Shown: positions 8,574-17,613, counted from the stretch's first letter. The stretch is DNA of 64,000 nt from Nostoc sp. 'Lobaria pulmonaria (5183) cyanobiont' (GCF_002949795.1 NZ_CP026692.1:5750545-5814544); one strand, 5' to 3'. Numbers and translations: made by a program. The notes: a model not told the origin generated them from the letters alone.

Positions 8574-9177
8574 TTTTCCTCACAAGCTGTCTGCGAACAC
8601 ATCACTTTTTTTCGCGTACTACGCGACCAAAAAGACCAACTAATCGAGGCGATAGGGTTAACCCCATTTTGGCGTGAAGAATTTCGGATTGCCATTGCCA
8701 AACAGGTAGAGGGTTTGTCAGATTTGGAAAGGGCTAGACGATTTTTTGTCCGAGCGCGACAAGTAAGAACAGGCTTGGCACAAACCGCCAGTGTTGGAAG
8801 ATGGGCGCACTGCAAACTTACTAGCCGCGCTGGAATGGCTGGTGCAGTTTCCCGGTGGCTTGGTAGTGTTGAGGATTTGCCCGAAATCGTGCAACGGTTG
8901 TTACGGGTGCAAATTGAGAACGACCGAGCAATTGATATTATTCGACGCTACGATAGTCCAGAAACATTATTTTACTGTGACCCCCCGTACCCGCACGATT
9001 CTCGTGGGGATAGCAAGGCTTACGCTTATGAAATGACCGACGACCAGCATCGGCTGCGATCGCAATTTTTTATCAGCCTACCAACAGCTAGTCCTAACAG
9101 AACCAGACAGTGCCGTTAGCCAACCTCTAAAAGAAGCTTTTTTGGCATTGAGACAAGCTGCTGAAAGCGCCAGATAA
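8574..9177 (+). pseudogene. Remnant of a Dam-type DNA adenine methylase
   Basis: A continuous frame from just after the hydrolase stop reads FFRVLRDQKDQLIEA..., then LERARRFFVRARQ and the catalytic-motif region TLFYCDPPYPHDSR with EMTDDQH, all typical of D12-class N6-adenine methyltransferases (DpnM/Dam-like). The N-terminal SAM-binding half (FxGxG) is missing. The frame shifts near 9060, after which a second frame supplies a C-terminus (KEAFLALRQAAESAR) ending at 9177. The part from about 8715 still reads as a 134-codon frame, but the product would be dead. Probably the wreck of a phage or restriction-modification methylase. Confidence 0.75.
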
Positions 9178-9286
9178 TTTTGACCGATTTGAACAGTTCG
9201 TTTATTTTTTGCTTTGTAGCCAGTACCTTGGCTGAAAATGCATTCTTAGTTTTGACCGAACTGAATACAGCACTAATACCAATTCT

Positions 9287-9460
9287 CTAAAACAGGGCAA
9301 CAAATTTAAACCTGGAAAACCGGATAAAATCTGAATTTCCTAGAACTTGGGCGCGTCTTTTGTCGATGTAGATATGGAATGCTTCATCGTCGTTGCGATG
9401 CTCCAAAATATAAGTTCTTAGCTGCTCTAAAGGCATTTGTGGAAAGTTAGGTTTTGTCAT
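9287..9460 (-). CDS. DUF6887-like small protein, 57 aa
   Basis: A very short gene starting MTKPNFPQMPLEQLRTYILE and continuing HRNDDEAFHIYIDKRR. This matches the pattern of DUF6887, a small cyanobacterial family in which a 'MTKPNF...L+.YVL.HR.D.EAF..Y.D+R' start is usual. Its ATG overlaps the stop of the upstream DUF6888-like gene (ATGA), so the two are translationally coupled, as is common for this pair. Function is unknown. The C-terminus (NSDFIRFSRFKFVALF) does not look family-like and may be worn or shifted. Confidence 0.7.
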   Translation of the reverse strand: MTKPNFPQMPLEQLRTYILEHRNDDEAFHIYIDKRRAQVLGNSDFIRFSRFKFVALF

Positions 9461-9633
9461 AACCAAAGAATTTCTCCAGTTAGTGTTACCTCAGCTTCGA
9501 TTGAATTATTCGCCAAGATATAAACATTTCTGGTGCGCTCGTCCAATCTTACAAGGTCTATTCGTTTATAAACACTGGTAAGTTGGGTGCACACCCGAAT
9601 TGCGGATATTGCTTGTTTGGGTGTAGGTTCCAT
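9457..9633 (-). CDS. DUF6888-like small protein
   Basis: A 58-residue protein starting MEPTPKQAISAIRVC, with YKRIDLVRLDERTRNVYILA and a C-terminal LTGEILWL, fitting DUF6888, a cyanobacterial family usually next to DUF6887. I choose ATG 9633; a GTG at 9639 in the same frame would overlap the stop of the protease gene. The three genes from 11120 down to 9287 run head-to-tail with overlaps and probably form one operon. Function unknown; the compact, coupled pairing resembles toxin-antitoxin layouts but nothing in the sequence proves that. Confidence 0.7.
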   Translation of the reverse strand: MEPTPKQAISAIRVCTQLTSVYKRIDLVRLDERTRNVYILANNSIEAEVTLTGEILWL

Positions 9634-9638
9634 AAACA

Positions 9639-11120
9639 CTATCCTATTCCCAAACGCCCAGCCAAGGCGGGAGTTAGGGGTAGAAGCGTGGTAATCATCA
9701 AGAATAGAGCCAAAAGCCCCAAAGCGGCTCTGGCATCATCTGGTTCAGTGATTTCATTCAAGCTGGGGCGTTCTTGATCCCGTTGCAAAAAGAAAATCAC
9801 GATCGCCCAGTACATGGCAATCATATTACCGAGAGATACTAATGCCAGTAAAATTAAAGTTGCGATCGTTGCCCGTCCTGCGGTTTTGCGTCCATAAATC
9901 GCTTGAACAATCCGCCCACCATCTAGTTGTCCTGCGGGCATTAAGTTCAAAGCGGTAATTACTAACCCCAGCCAACCAATCACCACTAAGGGATGAACGC
10001 TTACCAAGGGTGACTGCAACGCCGAACCAAGGACAACTCGCGCCAAACTTCCCACCAAAATTGACCCTTGGAAAAACTGATTGGGCAATTGAAATAAACT
10101 ACCTGGGTGGGAAAGCAGCAAGCCTGTCACCAGCATTAACAAAGAGACAATACCACCTGCGGCTGGCCCCGCCAAGGCAATATCAAATAATACCTTGCGG
10201 TTGGGCAACAGAGACTCAAAGCGGGTAATTGCACCAAAGGAGCCAATTTGGACTGCGGGTAGAAAAAAGGGCCAGCTAAGACGAATTTGGTGACGCTGGG
10301 CAAGTAACCAATGACCAATTTCGTGAGCTACTAAAATCGAAAATATTCCAGCGCCTATGGGCAAAGCTTCTTGAAACCGCCCTGGATTGCTAAAAAAATC
10401 AAAATTCAGCAATAAGCCCGCAGCTTCTAGATTTGTGGCAATAGTTGCTATCAACAGAATACCTGCAAAAGCTTTTTGCGACGACAACATCGGCCGGGGA
10501 TCGTTACGGCTTGGTAGGACAATCACCACAGGTTTGCCGTCTGTATTTTCTACTAAAAACAGACGATAGCGATCGCCAAGGCGTTGCTGTAAACTTGCAG
10601 TTAGACGGTTGTGAGTCTCTTTTGGTTCTCCCCGCAAATTGCCTTTAAAAATGGCTCCATCTTGATAAGCGATGGTTTCTGTGGCAAAAAATGTATCGAT
10701 ACCAAAAATGCCTTTAATTGCATTCAAGTCATCTTCCGGTATTGGTGGGATCTCCGCTTTCAGTTCTGCGACTGCTAATTGTGGGGAATTTGCTTCAAGT
10801 GAGTCAGCAGCAGCGAGTCTCTCGGTTGCGCGTTGCTTGAGGATGGCATCTTGCCCAGCTGCGCGTAACTGTCTGCCCAAATAGACGTACAATCCTGCGG
10901 ATGTCACAACTAAGAACAATATACCCGCTATATTGATGTAAATCCCTGCGGCAAACAATCCAAAAAACAGGAGCCAGGGAGTCATCAACACCACTGACTG
11001 TAACCAGGCTAAGATTCCCAGTTTACCAAAAGGTCTGGCGCGATAAAAGCCCCAGCCCAAAATGCCTAAAGCTACCAGTAGGATTGCCGCCAGGATAGAA
11101 GTTTCTGATAAAGTAAACAT
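9639..11120 (-). CDS. Site-2 protease (M50) membrane metalloprotease
   Basis: A polytopic intramembrane zinc metalloprotease of the cyanobacterial/plastid EGY type. With the start at ATG 11120 the protein has 493 residues. The zinc motif HEIGH is at 266-270 and the third ligand lies in LNLMPAGQLDGGR (LDG at 399-401), each within hydrophobic segments. Two N-terminal membrane spans (about 8-25 and 45-75) precede a soluble region. I reject the longer frame beginning at 11306 because the extra 62 residues are serine/arginine-rich and unlike the family. Substrates may be membrane-anchored regulators. It overlaps the small downstream genes. Confidence 0.87.
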   Translation of the reverse strand: MFTLSETSILAAILLVALGILGWGFYRARPFGKLGILAWLQSVVLMTPWLLFFGLFAAGIYINIAGILFLVVTSAGLYVYLGRQLRAAGQDAILKQRATERLAAADSLEANSPQLAVAELKAEIPPIPEDDLNAIKGIFGIDTFFATETIAYQDGAIFKGNLRGEPKETHNRLTASLQQRLGDRYRLFLVENTDGKPVVIVLPSRNDPRPMLSSQKAFAGILLIATIATNLEAAGLLLNFDFFSNPGRFQEALPIGAGIFSILVAHEIGHWLLAQRHQIRLSWPFFLPAVQIGSFGAITRFESLLPNRKVLFDIALAGPAAGGIVSLLMLVTGLLLSHPGSLFQLPNQFFQGSILVGSLARVVLGSALQSPLVSVHPLVVIGWLGLVITALNLMPAGQLDGGRIVQAIYGRKTAGRATIATLILLALVSLGNMIAMYWAIVIFFLQRDQERPSLNEITEPDDARAALGLLALFLMITTLLPLTPALAGRLGIG

Positions 11121-11514
11121 CTCCAAACCTTTGCTATTGAGACTAAGCCAGAACAAGTCCGGTATTGCAGATACACTTATTAATGTATAACGCCGCCTGT
11201 CGTCTGCCCAAATTATGCGGCTTTGTGCGTAGCCAAACTCAGGCATAGTGCAAGTTGAACTTGCAATAGCTAGACTGACAATAGATTTCCGCTTGGTGGA
11301 GTACACAAACTAGGTTTCAAAAGTAAGAGACCATTTATAAAGTAAATCTTATAGCGTTTTCCGACCTGGTGAGGTACGTTTTCAAAGCTACTAACCTTGG
11401 TAAAAAAGATTTGGCAAGATTTGGATGTACCTCAGTTGCTTAGGAAAGGCTATAAGTAGTGGCGTGGCAAGCTGAAAATAGTGCATTAGAATAGAGCGAA
11501 AAAAGGAGACATAG

Positions 11515-12106
11515 ATGGGGAGAGGTCGTAGGGATAAAGTAATATTAGATACAGATAAAAGACAAACATTAGAAGCGATCGCTCGTAATGGACATGCCCC
11601 AGCCAAAAAAATATTGCACGCACAGGTTTTGCTAATGTGCGATGAGGGAGAGGGTGCAACGAAAAAATGGACAGATGAAGAAATAAGCATTGCCTTAAGA
11701 CTTCATCGCAATACGGTCGCAAGAATAAGGAAGAGGTTCCTTGAACGGGGAGAAGAACCAGCCTTAAATCGTAAACCACCAAACAAGAGCAAGATTGATG
11801 GTTATGCTGAAGCCCAAATCATCGCATTATGCTGTTCTGAGCCTTCCACAGGGCAAGCACACTGGAGTCTAAGATTACTGACCCAAGAAATTCAAAACAG
11901 AAAAATTGTCATCGAAATTTCCAGGGAGACGGTGAGAAAGACATTAAAAAAAATAAATTACGCCCTTGGAAAACAGAAAGATTTTGTATTCCAGAACGGG
12001 ATTTAGCAGGTTTTGTCTCTCAAATGGAAGTAGTTTTAGACCTTTATAGCCAAGAGCATAGTGATTTGGAACCTTTAATCTGTATGGATGAGGCTTCTGT
12101 ATTGGT
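11515..12106 (+). pseudogene. Truncated, frameshifted IS630-type transposase
   Basis: The first frame (11515-12006) gives an N-terminal helix-turn-helix region (LHRNTVARIRKRFLERG) and the linker typical of IS630-family transposases. At an A8 run (11946-11953) the reading moves to another frame, which continues the protein as KLRPWKTERFCIPERDLAGF and then LICMDEAS, the first catalytic-aspartate block. Homology stops abruptly after DEAS at about 12106, so the rest of the DDE domain and the right end are gone. The A8 run could be a programmed-frameshift site in the intact element. The remnant ends about 40 bp from the modBC stop codon. Confidence 0.8.
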
Positions 12107-12145
12107 TGTGTTTGTGGAATTGAGATTGCGAGTGCATCTGTGCGT

Positions 12146-13969
12146 TCACTCCATCAAAATCAACCGCAGAGGATCTAAACGCACATACCAAGGAAAAGGC
12201 TGGTCTTTCATCGTCGCCCATTTTTCTTTGAAGACTTCAGCTTGCAGATGGTAATCTTGAGAATTATTGCCAGCCGAATCTAGTTTGAGAAACAACGTCA
12301 TTCGATGGGGCGTTTCACTTGTTCGTACTAGCCAGCAGGGAAAGGTATTTTCCTGTGATGAGTCGTTGGTAAAAATAAACTGATGGGCACGAATGCCGAC
12401 GTGAGATAATTCGCTCTTGACTGGTTCAATTACTTGCAGAGTACAACCCCAATCAGTTGCTTCCACCTGTTGTGATGACTGGAGAACAGCACGGGAAAAG
12501 TTTTTGCATCCAGTGAGTTGGGCAACACTCACAGTAGCTGGATGCTGGAAAATATCGTATTTGCTGCCATAATGAACGGCTCTACCATGCTCCAATACCA
12601 ACAGATTTGGACAAATTCGATAAGCTTCTTCCATATTATGGGTGACAAATAGAGTTACACCTTGGTAGTCAGCCAGAGTTTCTGTCATTTGCTCCTCTAA
12701 TTGACTGCGTAAATGGGTGTCAAGTGCCGAAAACGGCTCATCTAAGAGTAATGCTTCCGGTTGACTTGCCAATGCTCTTGCCAAGGCTACCCGTTGTTGT
12801 TGACCCCCAGAAAGTTGGTGCGGATAGCGATCGCCTAATCCCTGCAACTGCATTGCTATGAGTTGCTCCTCTACCTGCACCTTAATACTCCCAGCAGATA
12901 GTTTTTTGGGCAAACCGAAAGCGATGTTTTGCGCCACACTCATGTGGGGAAACAGGGCGTAATTCTGCACTACAAAACCGATGCGGCGATCGCGACTGGG
13001 TAAATTAATTCCTTGTTCTGAGTCAAACAAAACTCTGCCATTTAAAACTATGCGTCCACAAGAGGGCGTTTCTATCCCTGCAAGGCAGCGCAAAATCATG
13101 CTCTTACCTGCTCCAGAACCCCCTAACAATCCCAAGGGTTGCTCATCAGTACTGAAAGCAACTTTTAAATCAAAGCTAGGAAGCATTTTTTCGATGTTGA
13201 CTAACAATCCACCAGATTCAAAGCTAGAGTGCGAAGTATAAAGAATTTCTCCCCCTGCTCCCCGCTCTCTGCTCCCTGCTCCCTGCTCCCCATTCCCTAC
13301 TCCCCTCGTCTTTTCCCTCAATTCTTGCCAGAAGTTGACTGCAATAATTCCAGATAGAGAAATCACCATGATCGCGATCGCCCAAAACCAAGCCTCATTC
13401 ATTGCTCCCGCTTCCACAGCAAAATAAATCGCCATTGGAATTGTCTGCGTTTGTCCGGGAATGTTACCAGCCAACATCAATGTCGCGCCGAATTCTCCCA
13501 AAGCACGGGCAAAAGCGAGCATTGTGGCAGCGATAATGCCGGGTAGTGCTAGGGGTAAACTAATACGCCAAAAGATTGTAGCTTCATTTGCACCAAGAGT
13601 TCTGGCTACTCGCAGCAGATTACCATCTATTTGCTCAAAAGCTCCTAATGCAGTTTTATACATTAATGGGAAAGAAACTACCGTGGCTGCGATCGCAGCA
13701 CCATACCAAGTAAAGACGATGGTGAAGTCAAAAGCCTCCATGAATTTCCCTACAGGGCCATTTTTGCCAAAAAATAGCAGCAACAAAAAACCGACAACTG
13801 TGGGTGGTAAAATCAGGGGCGCAATAAAGATACCCTCAATCAACGATTTACCTTTGCCACGATATCCCAGCATCCAGTAGGCAGCAGCAAGACCCAAGAA
13901 GAAGGTGATAAATGTGGCAAGTAACGAAGTTTTGAGTGATATCCAAAGAGGCGATAAATCCAATGGCAT
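12146..13969 (-). CDS. modBC: Fused molybdate ABC transporter ModB-ModC
   Basis: One 607-residue protein joins the membrane permease (residues 1-215; EAA-like loop ARTLGANEATIFWRISLPLA at 122-141) to the ATPase (from about 265; Walker A GGSGAGKS at 283-290, signature LSGGQQQR, Walker B ALLLDEPFSALD) and a C-terminal TOBE-like molybdate-binding region. It would import molybdate from a ModA binding protein, which is not in this window. ModB-ModC fusion is known from Anabaena variabilis. The linker (about 221-245, GNGEQGAGSRERGAGG) is encoded by a short tandem repeat. The transporter makes functional sense beside a molybdenum-responsive regulator and nitrogenase genes. Confidence 0.92.
   Translation of the reverse strand: MPLDLSPLWISLKTSLLATFITFFLGLAAAYWMLGYRGKGKSLIEGIFIAPLILPPTVVGFLLLLFFGKNGPVGKFMEAFDFTIVFTWYGAAIAATVVSFPLMYKTALGAFEQIDGNLLRVARTLGANEATIFWRISLPLALPGIIAATMLAFARALGEFGATLMLAGNIPGQTQTIPMAIYFAVEAGAMNEAWFWAIAIMVISLSGIIAVNFWQELREKTRGVGNGEQGAGSRERGAGGEILYTSHSSFESGGLLVNIEKMLPSFDLKVAFSTDEQPLGLLGGSGAGKSMILRCLAGIETPSCGRIVLNGRVLFDSEQGINLPSRDRRIGFVVQNYALFPHMSVAQNIAFGLPKKLSAGSIKVQVEEQLIAMQLQGLGDRYPHQLSGGQQQRVALARALASQPEALLLDEPFSALDTHLRSQLEEQMTETLADYQGVTLFVTHNMEEAYRICPNLLVLEHGRAVHYGSKYDIFQHPATVSVAQLTGCKNFSRAVLQSSQQVEATDWGCTLQVIEPVKSELSHVGIRAHQFIFTNDSSQENTFPCWLVRTSETPHRMTLFLKLDSAGNNSQDYHLQAEVFKEKWATMKDQPFPWYVRLDPLRLILME
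13250..13309. repeat. CCCTGCTC-type short repeat in modBC linker
   Basis: A degenerate run of CTCCC/TGCTCCC units (GAGCAGGG on the other strand) lies exactly at the join between the permease and ATPase halves. The same kind of pyrimidine-rich repeat occurs between genes at 36680-36740 and inside other genes here. Confidence 0.65.
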
Positions 13970-14250
13970 AGTTGTCTGGGGAAGAAATTAGCTCAACTAA
14001 TCCCTAATTTACCAACTTTAATCTCAATATTTTGCTAATAGTTGGTAAATCACATCACAAATATAGCAATTTTGAATCATTCGTAAGAAACAAGATCCCC
14101 GACTTCTTTGACAAGTCGAGGATCTGTGGCTTGCAATTCTCACAAATCAAAACAGGGGTAAGATCACTGAAGCTGGAATCACTAAAAACTACTAGCTTAT
14201 TTTGTAGTTACAACTACTCAACCCTCTTTGGTAGTGAAATTAAGCACATA

Positions 14251-14670
14251 ATGTCTCCAACTGAAAGTGATAAAAAAATTGAAAAAATCCGTGATAACTT
14301 GATTACTAAATGGCCTGAAATTATTGAGTTTATTAGTAATAGTCAAGTGGAATCTTTTTTGGAAACAAAGCCATATCCTAAAGAGTCTATTAAGCTACTC
14401 AGAGATATAGGAAAGAAACCTGGAGTTATCAAAAAAGCTAGTCTTTGCAGAACACTCAGTATTTTGCAGGATAAAGATCCACAGGTATTTGACTGGCTTT
14501 TACCTGCGGTTAAAAAATGTTATCCCAACTTAGAGAGAGAAGGCTCTCAAAATAGCTGGAATACAACTTATCAAACATATCTAAAAGAATATATTAATCA
14601 GCAGCTTCAAGAAGTTGTTGAACTTTTTGATGATCTATTGTATGGACTAAAAGGCATAATCGAGCAATAA
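14251..14670 (+). CDS. Hypothetical helical protein, 139 aa
   Basis: The protein starts MSPTESDKKIEKIRDNL and is mostly alpha-helical, rich in lysine, leucine and glutamate, with no signal peptide, cysteine cluster or known motif. The frame is open back to 14032, but the upstream part looks like translated intergenic DNA, so I use ATG 14251. No convincing ribosome site is seen. It stands alone, convergent with the methyltransferase gene at 14783-15685. I do not recognise the family. Confidence 0.5.
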   Translation: MSPTESDKKIEKIRDNLITKWPEIIEFISNSQVESFLETKPYPKESIKLLRDIGKKPGVIKKASLCRTLSILQDKDPQVFDWLLPAVKKCYPNLEREGSQNSWNTTYQTYLKEYINQQLQEVVELFDDLLYGLKGIIEQ

Positions 14671-14722
14671 GGTTGATCAAGCTTCAAAAAGTCTATCTGG
14701 TAAGCTTTTTGAAAAATCTGTT

Positions 14723-14751
14723 GTAGGGGCACAGCAATGCTGTGCCCCTAC
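14723..14751. repeat. Dispersed palindrome GTAGGGGCACAGCA, copy 1
   Basis: Fourteen-base perfect arms (GTAGGGGCACAGCA and its complement) with one base between them, lying between two convergent genes. Related copies are at 17472-17499, 34484-34509 and 63173-63200. It may serve as a bidirectional terminator, but the repetition points to a dispersed repeat family. Confidence 0.75.
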
Positions 14752-14782
14752 AGCGGGTCTATTTACCTGAAAATAACTGTAA

Positions 14783-15685
14783 TTAGTCCAGTTGAGTGCT
14801 GTAGGCACTAAAACCATAAGCCAAAGTTTCTTTTAAAGCATCTGATGGTTTAAGACTTCTGTTGATAGCATTAGCAAACGGCACCGGAATTCCTTTAATG
14901 GTTTCCGGCAAAATTGCATATTCTGCTGTTGGTTCGACAATATATTCTGGACACTTCGCTTTCATCCCAGCAGTAGCTAACATTTCTTCTATTTCAGCAG
15001 CTGAATATTGCTTTAGATAAACTGGATTTCTCACAAATGGGTTCAGCCTTCTGATAAAATTATGGATAATATGAGAAGGGCAGGACTTATTATGAAAGGA
15101 ATGATTAAAAACAAAAATTCCACCAGGTTTTAGTACACGACATATATCAGCCAATAAATTTCTTAATTGTGCATCTGGGATATGCATAAAGACGCAGTTA
15201 GAAATTACCAAATCTATAGAATTATCTTCTAAAGGCAATGTCTCAGCAGAAGTACAAATCAAGTTAAATTCAGCTTCGGGAAAAAAATTATATTCTTGTT
15301 TAACTTTGATTAACCGTCGTAATAAAGGTTCCGAAATATCAATGCCGTAATATTTCTCACATTTCAGATTTTTCGCTTTCGAGAGATGTAAAGGTGCGCG
15401 ACCATAACCAGAACCAATTTCCAGAATAGAACCGACAGATTTATTCAACGGAAATTTGTTCCAAGTACCTCCAGGCGTGCCAGTTAGCAAAGTGTAATCT
15501 TGTTTAATGGGCGATGTCGCTGCAACTTTTTCAATTTTTTGGGAACCATAATATGTTTTACCAATTGCGTCCCATGTTTTTTTATGTTGAGTATTAGTTA
15601 ATTGTTCATAGTCGCTAGGAAAATAAATTCCATCTCGTAATTCAAAGTCATTCAAATTAGATTTTACATTTGCTAATCGAGTCAT
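14783..15685 (-). CDS. Class I SAM-dependent methyltransferase
   Basis: A 300-residue cytoplasmic methyltransferase of unknown substrate. Motif I is ILEIGSGYGRAP, followed by the acidic end of beta-2 (YYGIDIS), NSIDLVISNCVFMHIP (motif IV region) and VLKPGGIFVFNHS (motif V/VI), the methyltransferase_11/25 pattern. The N-terminal 60 residues and the C-terminal 80 are not family-typical and may decide the substrate. It is divergent from the flavoprotein gene at 15957. It stands alone, so context does not narrow the function. Confidence 0.8.
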   Translation of the reverse strand: MTRLANVKSNLNDFELRDGIYFPSDYEQLTNTQHKKTWDAIGKTYYGSQKIEKVAATSPIKQDYTLLTGTPGGTWNKFPLNKSVGSILEIGSGYGRAPLHLSKAKNLKCEKYYGIDISEPLLRRLIKVKQEYNFFPEAEFNLICTSAETLPLEDNSIDLVISNCVFMHIPDAQLRNLLADICRVLKPGGIFVFNHSFHNKSCPSHIIHNFIRRLNPFVRNPVYLKQYSAAEIEEMLATAGMKAKCPEYIVEPTAEYAILPETIKGIPVPFANAINRSLKPSDALKETLAYGFSAYSTQLD

Positions 15686-15956
15686 TCTGATTATTCCTCA
15701 TGAATAGTTAAGTCTGTTTTCTGTTATACTCTTAACTCAGCATTATCCGCAAGTTATTTTGACTGAACTGCTGACCCTGAGCCTTTTTTTAAAGTCTATA
15801 GCTATTTTAATTCGATGCAATATGGTGAGGCTACACAGATGTGCTACCAAATCTCCGATTGCATCCAAGTTAAAACCGTTATAATAACAAGCCTTGCCCG
15901 ATTAGAACACAAGTTCGTATACATTAGTTGATGGACTGCAACAATTGGAGGCTGTG

Positions 15957-17468
15957 ATGGTAGGAGGGTTACAACAAAAACGGGTGGTAGTTGTCGGTGC
16001 TGGTTGGGCTGGTTTAGGAGCAACCTACCATTTGGCAAAACAAGGTTATGATGTGACACTTCTCGAAGCAGGCCCCTATCCGGGTGGATTAGTGGCAGGT
16101 TGGCAAACAGCCGCCGGAAAATCTGTTGAAGCTGGCATTCATGGGTTCTGGTATCCTTACAAAAATATTTTTTCTTTAATCAATGAATTAGAAATTAATC
16201 CTTTTACTACTTGGACTCGTTCTTCGCAATATTCGCCAGCAGGTTTGGAAGTTGAATCACCAATTTTTCAAGATTTACCGCGACTCCCTTCGCCACTGGG
16301 AACTTTTCTCTACACTCAGTTTAAACGGCTGCCACTAATTGACCGTCTCAGCGCCCTGCCTTTACTTTATTCTGTTGTTGATTTTGATAATTCCGATGCA
16401 GCTTGGCGGCGCTATGATTTTGTAACTGCCCGTGAATTGTTCAAAGACTTTAACGTTTCTGCACGGCTTTACCGCGAGGCTTTTGAACCGATGTTATTAG
16501 TGGGCTTATTTGCCCCTGGGGAACAATGTTCAGCCGCCGCAACTTTAGGGATGCTTTACTTTTTTATTCTGGCTCATCAACCTGATTTTGATGTGGTTTG
16601 GTGTCGGGGAACTGTTGGAGAAAAAATATTTCGTCCTTGGGTGGAACGTATCGAAAAAGCTGGTGTGCGAGTGTTGCCCAAGCGCCGGGTTACAGATTTA
16701 ATTGTTGATAGTAATCATCGAGCCAAGGCTGTGGTTTGCGGTGATGAAGTAATTGAAGCAGATGCCGTGATTTTTGCAGTTGGAATCACGGGGATGAAGA
16801 AAATTGTCTCAACTAGCCCTAGTTTACAAAGCCGTGAAGAATTCCGTAATTTGAGCAATTTAGGAGCAATTGATGTTTTAGCAACGCGACTATGGTTTGA
16901 CCGTAAAATTGATATTCCTCGTCCTTCTAATGCTTGTTTTGGATTCGACACAACTACAGGTTGGACGTTTTTTGATTTAAATGCTCTACATGATGAATAT
17001 CGAGATGAGCCGGGAACAGTGATTGAAGCTGATTTCTATCACGCAAATCAGTTTCTCAGTTTGAGTGATGAGGAGATTTTAGCAATAGTTCAGAGTTATT
17101 TAGCAACTTGTATACCAGCATTTGGGCAGGCAAAGATAATTGATAGTAGTGTAATTCGTCTACCTCAAGCGGTAACTCACTTTGCACCTGGTAGCTATCG
17201 TTATATGTTGCCCGCTAAGATAAGTTTTGAGAATGTGTTTATGAGTGGGGATTGGATTGTGAACCGTCATGGTTCCTGGTCACAGGAAAAAGCTTATGTT
17301 ACTGGTTTAGAGGCGGCGAATTTGGTGGTGTCTTATTTGGGAGCAGGCCAGCCAGCTGAGATTTTAGCTGTAGAGGAGGATGAAGCGCATATCCAAGTGG
17401 CGCGATCGCTCAACCAAACTTTGCGTAAATTCAGTAAATCTATCCTGCCTAACTTCTGGTTGCCATAA
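15957..17468 (+). CDS. FAD-dependent carotenoid-desaturase-like oxidoreductase
   Basis: A flavoprotein of about 503 residues in the amine oxidase/phytoene-desaturase superfamily. The N-terminal dinucleotide fold is clear (VVVVGAGWAGLGATYHL), followed by LLEAGPYPGGLVAGW, and the C-terminal FAD-closing motif is MSGDWIV...SQEKAYVTGLEAANLV. It resembles zeta-carotene-desaturase-like proteins, yet it is not a confident CrtP or CrtQ; the reaction is likely desaturation or isomerisation of an isoprenoid. ATG 15957 is preferred over TTG 15945 because GGAGG at 15947-15951 is correctly spaced. It is monocistronic as far as the sequence shows. Confidence 0.78.
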   Translation: MVGGLQQKRVVVVGAGWAGLGATYHLAKQGYDVTLLEAGPYPGGLVAGWQTAAGKSVEAGIHGFWYPYKNIFSLINELEINPFTTWTRSSQYSPAGLEVESPIFQDLPRLPSPLGTFLYTQFKRLPLIDRLSALPLLYSVVDFDNSDAAWRRYDFVTARELFKDFNVSARLYREAFEPMLLVGLFAPGEQCSAAATLGMLYFFILAHQPDFDVVWCRGTVGEKIFRPWVERIEKAGVRVLPKRRVTDLIVDSNHRAKAVVCGDEVIEADAVIFAVGITGMKKIVSTSPSLQSREEFRNLSNLGAIDVLATRLWFDRKIDIPRPSNACFGFDTTTGWTFFDLNALHDEYRDEPGTVIEADFYHANQFLSLSDEEILAIVQSYLATCIPAFGQAKIIDSSVIRLPQAVTHFAPGSYRYMLPAKISFENVFMSGDWIVNRHGSWSQEKAYVTGLEAANLVVSYLGAGQPAEILAVEEDEAHIQVARSLNQTLRKFSKSILPNFWLP

Positions 17469-17471
17469 TCT

Positions 17472-17499
17472 GTAGGGTAGCACAGCAGTGCATCCCTAC
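17472..17499. repeat. Dispersed palindrome GTAGGG...CCCTAC, copy 2
   Basis: A diverged member of the family at 14723 (GTAGGGTAGCACAGCAGTGC and CATCCCTAC). It lies a few bases after the flavoprotein stop, a typical position for such repeats. Confidence 0.55.
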
Positions 17500-17613
17500 T
17501 GTATGTATATTTCTCGCAAATCTAGTTAATCATTAATTGTAATTTAAATTCGGTAAGCTAAAGAAAGCGATCGCGATACCATCCTTGTAATGTAAATCAA
17601 ATCACATAAGCTT

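Noticed and set aside
11121..11306. 62-residue extension of the site-2 protease
   Set aside because: Not hydrophobic in the family pattern; the homologous protein begins at the MFTLSETS start.
14032..14250. N-terminal extension of the 139-aa protein
   Set aside because: The upstream residues are cysteine/serine-rich and unlike the lysine/leucine-rich body; ATG 14251 is more natural.
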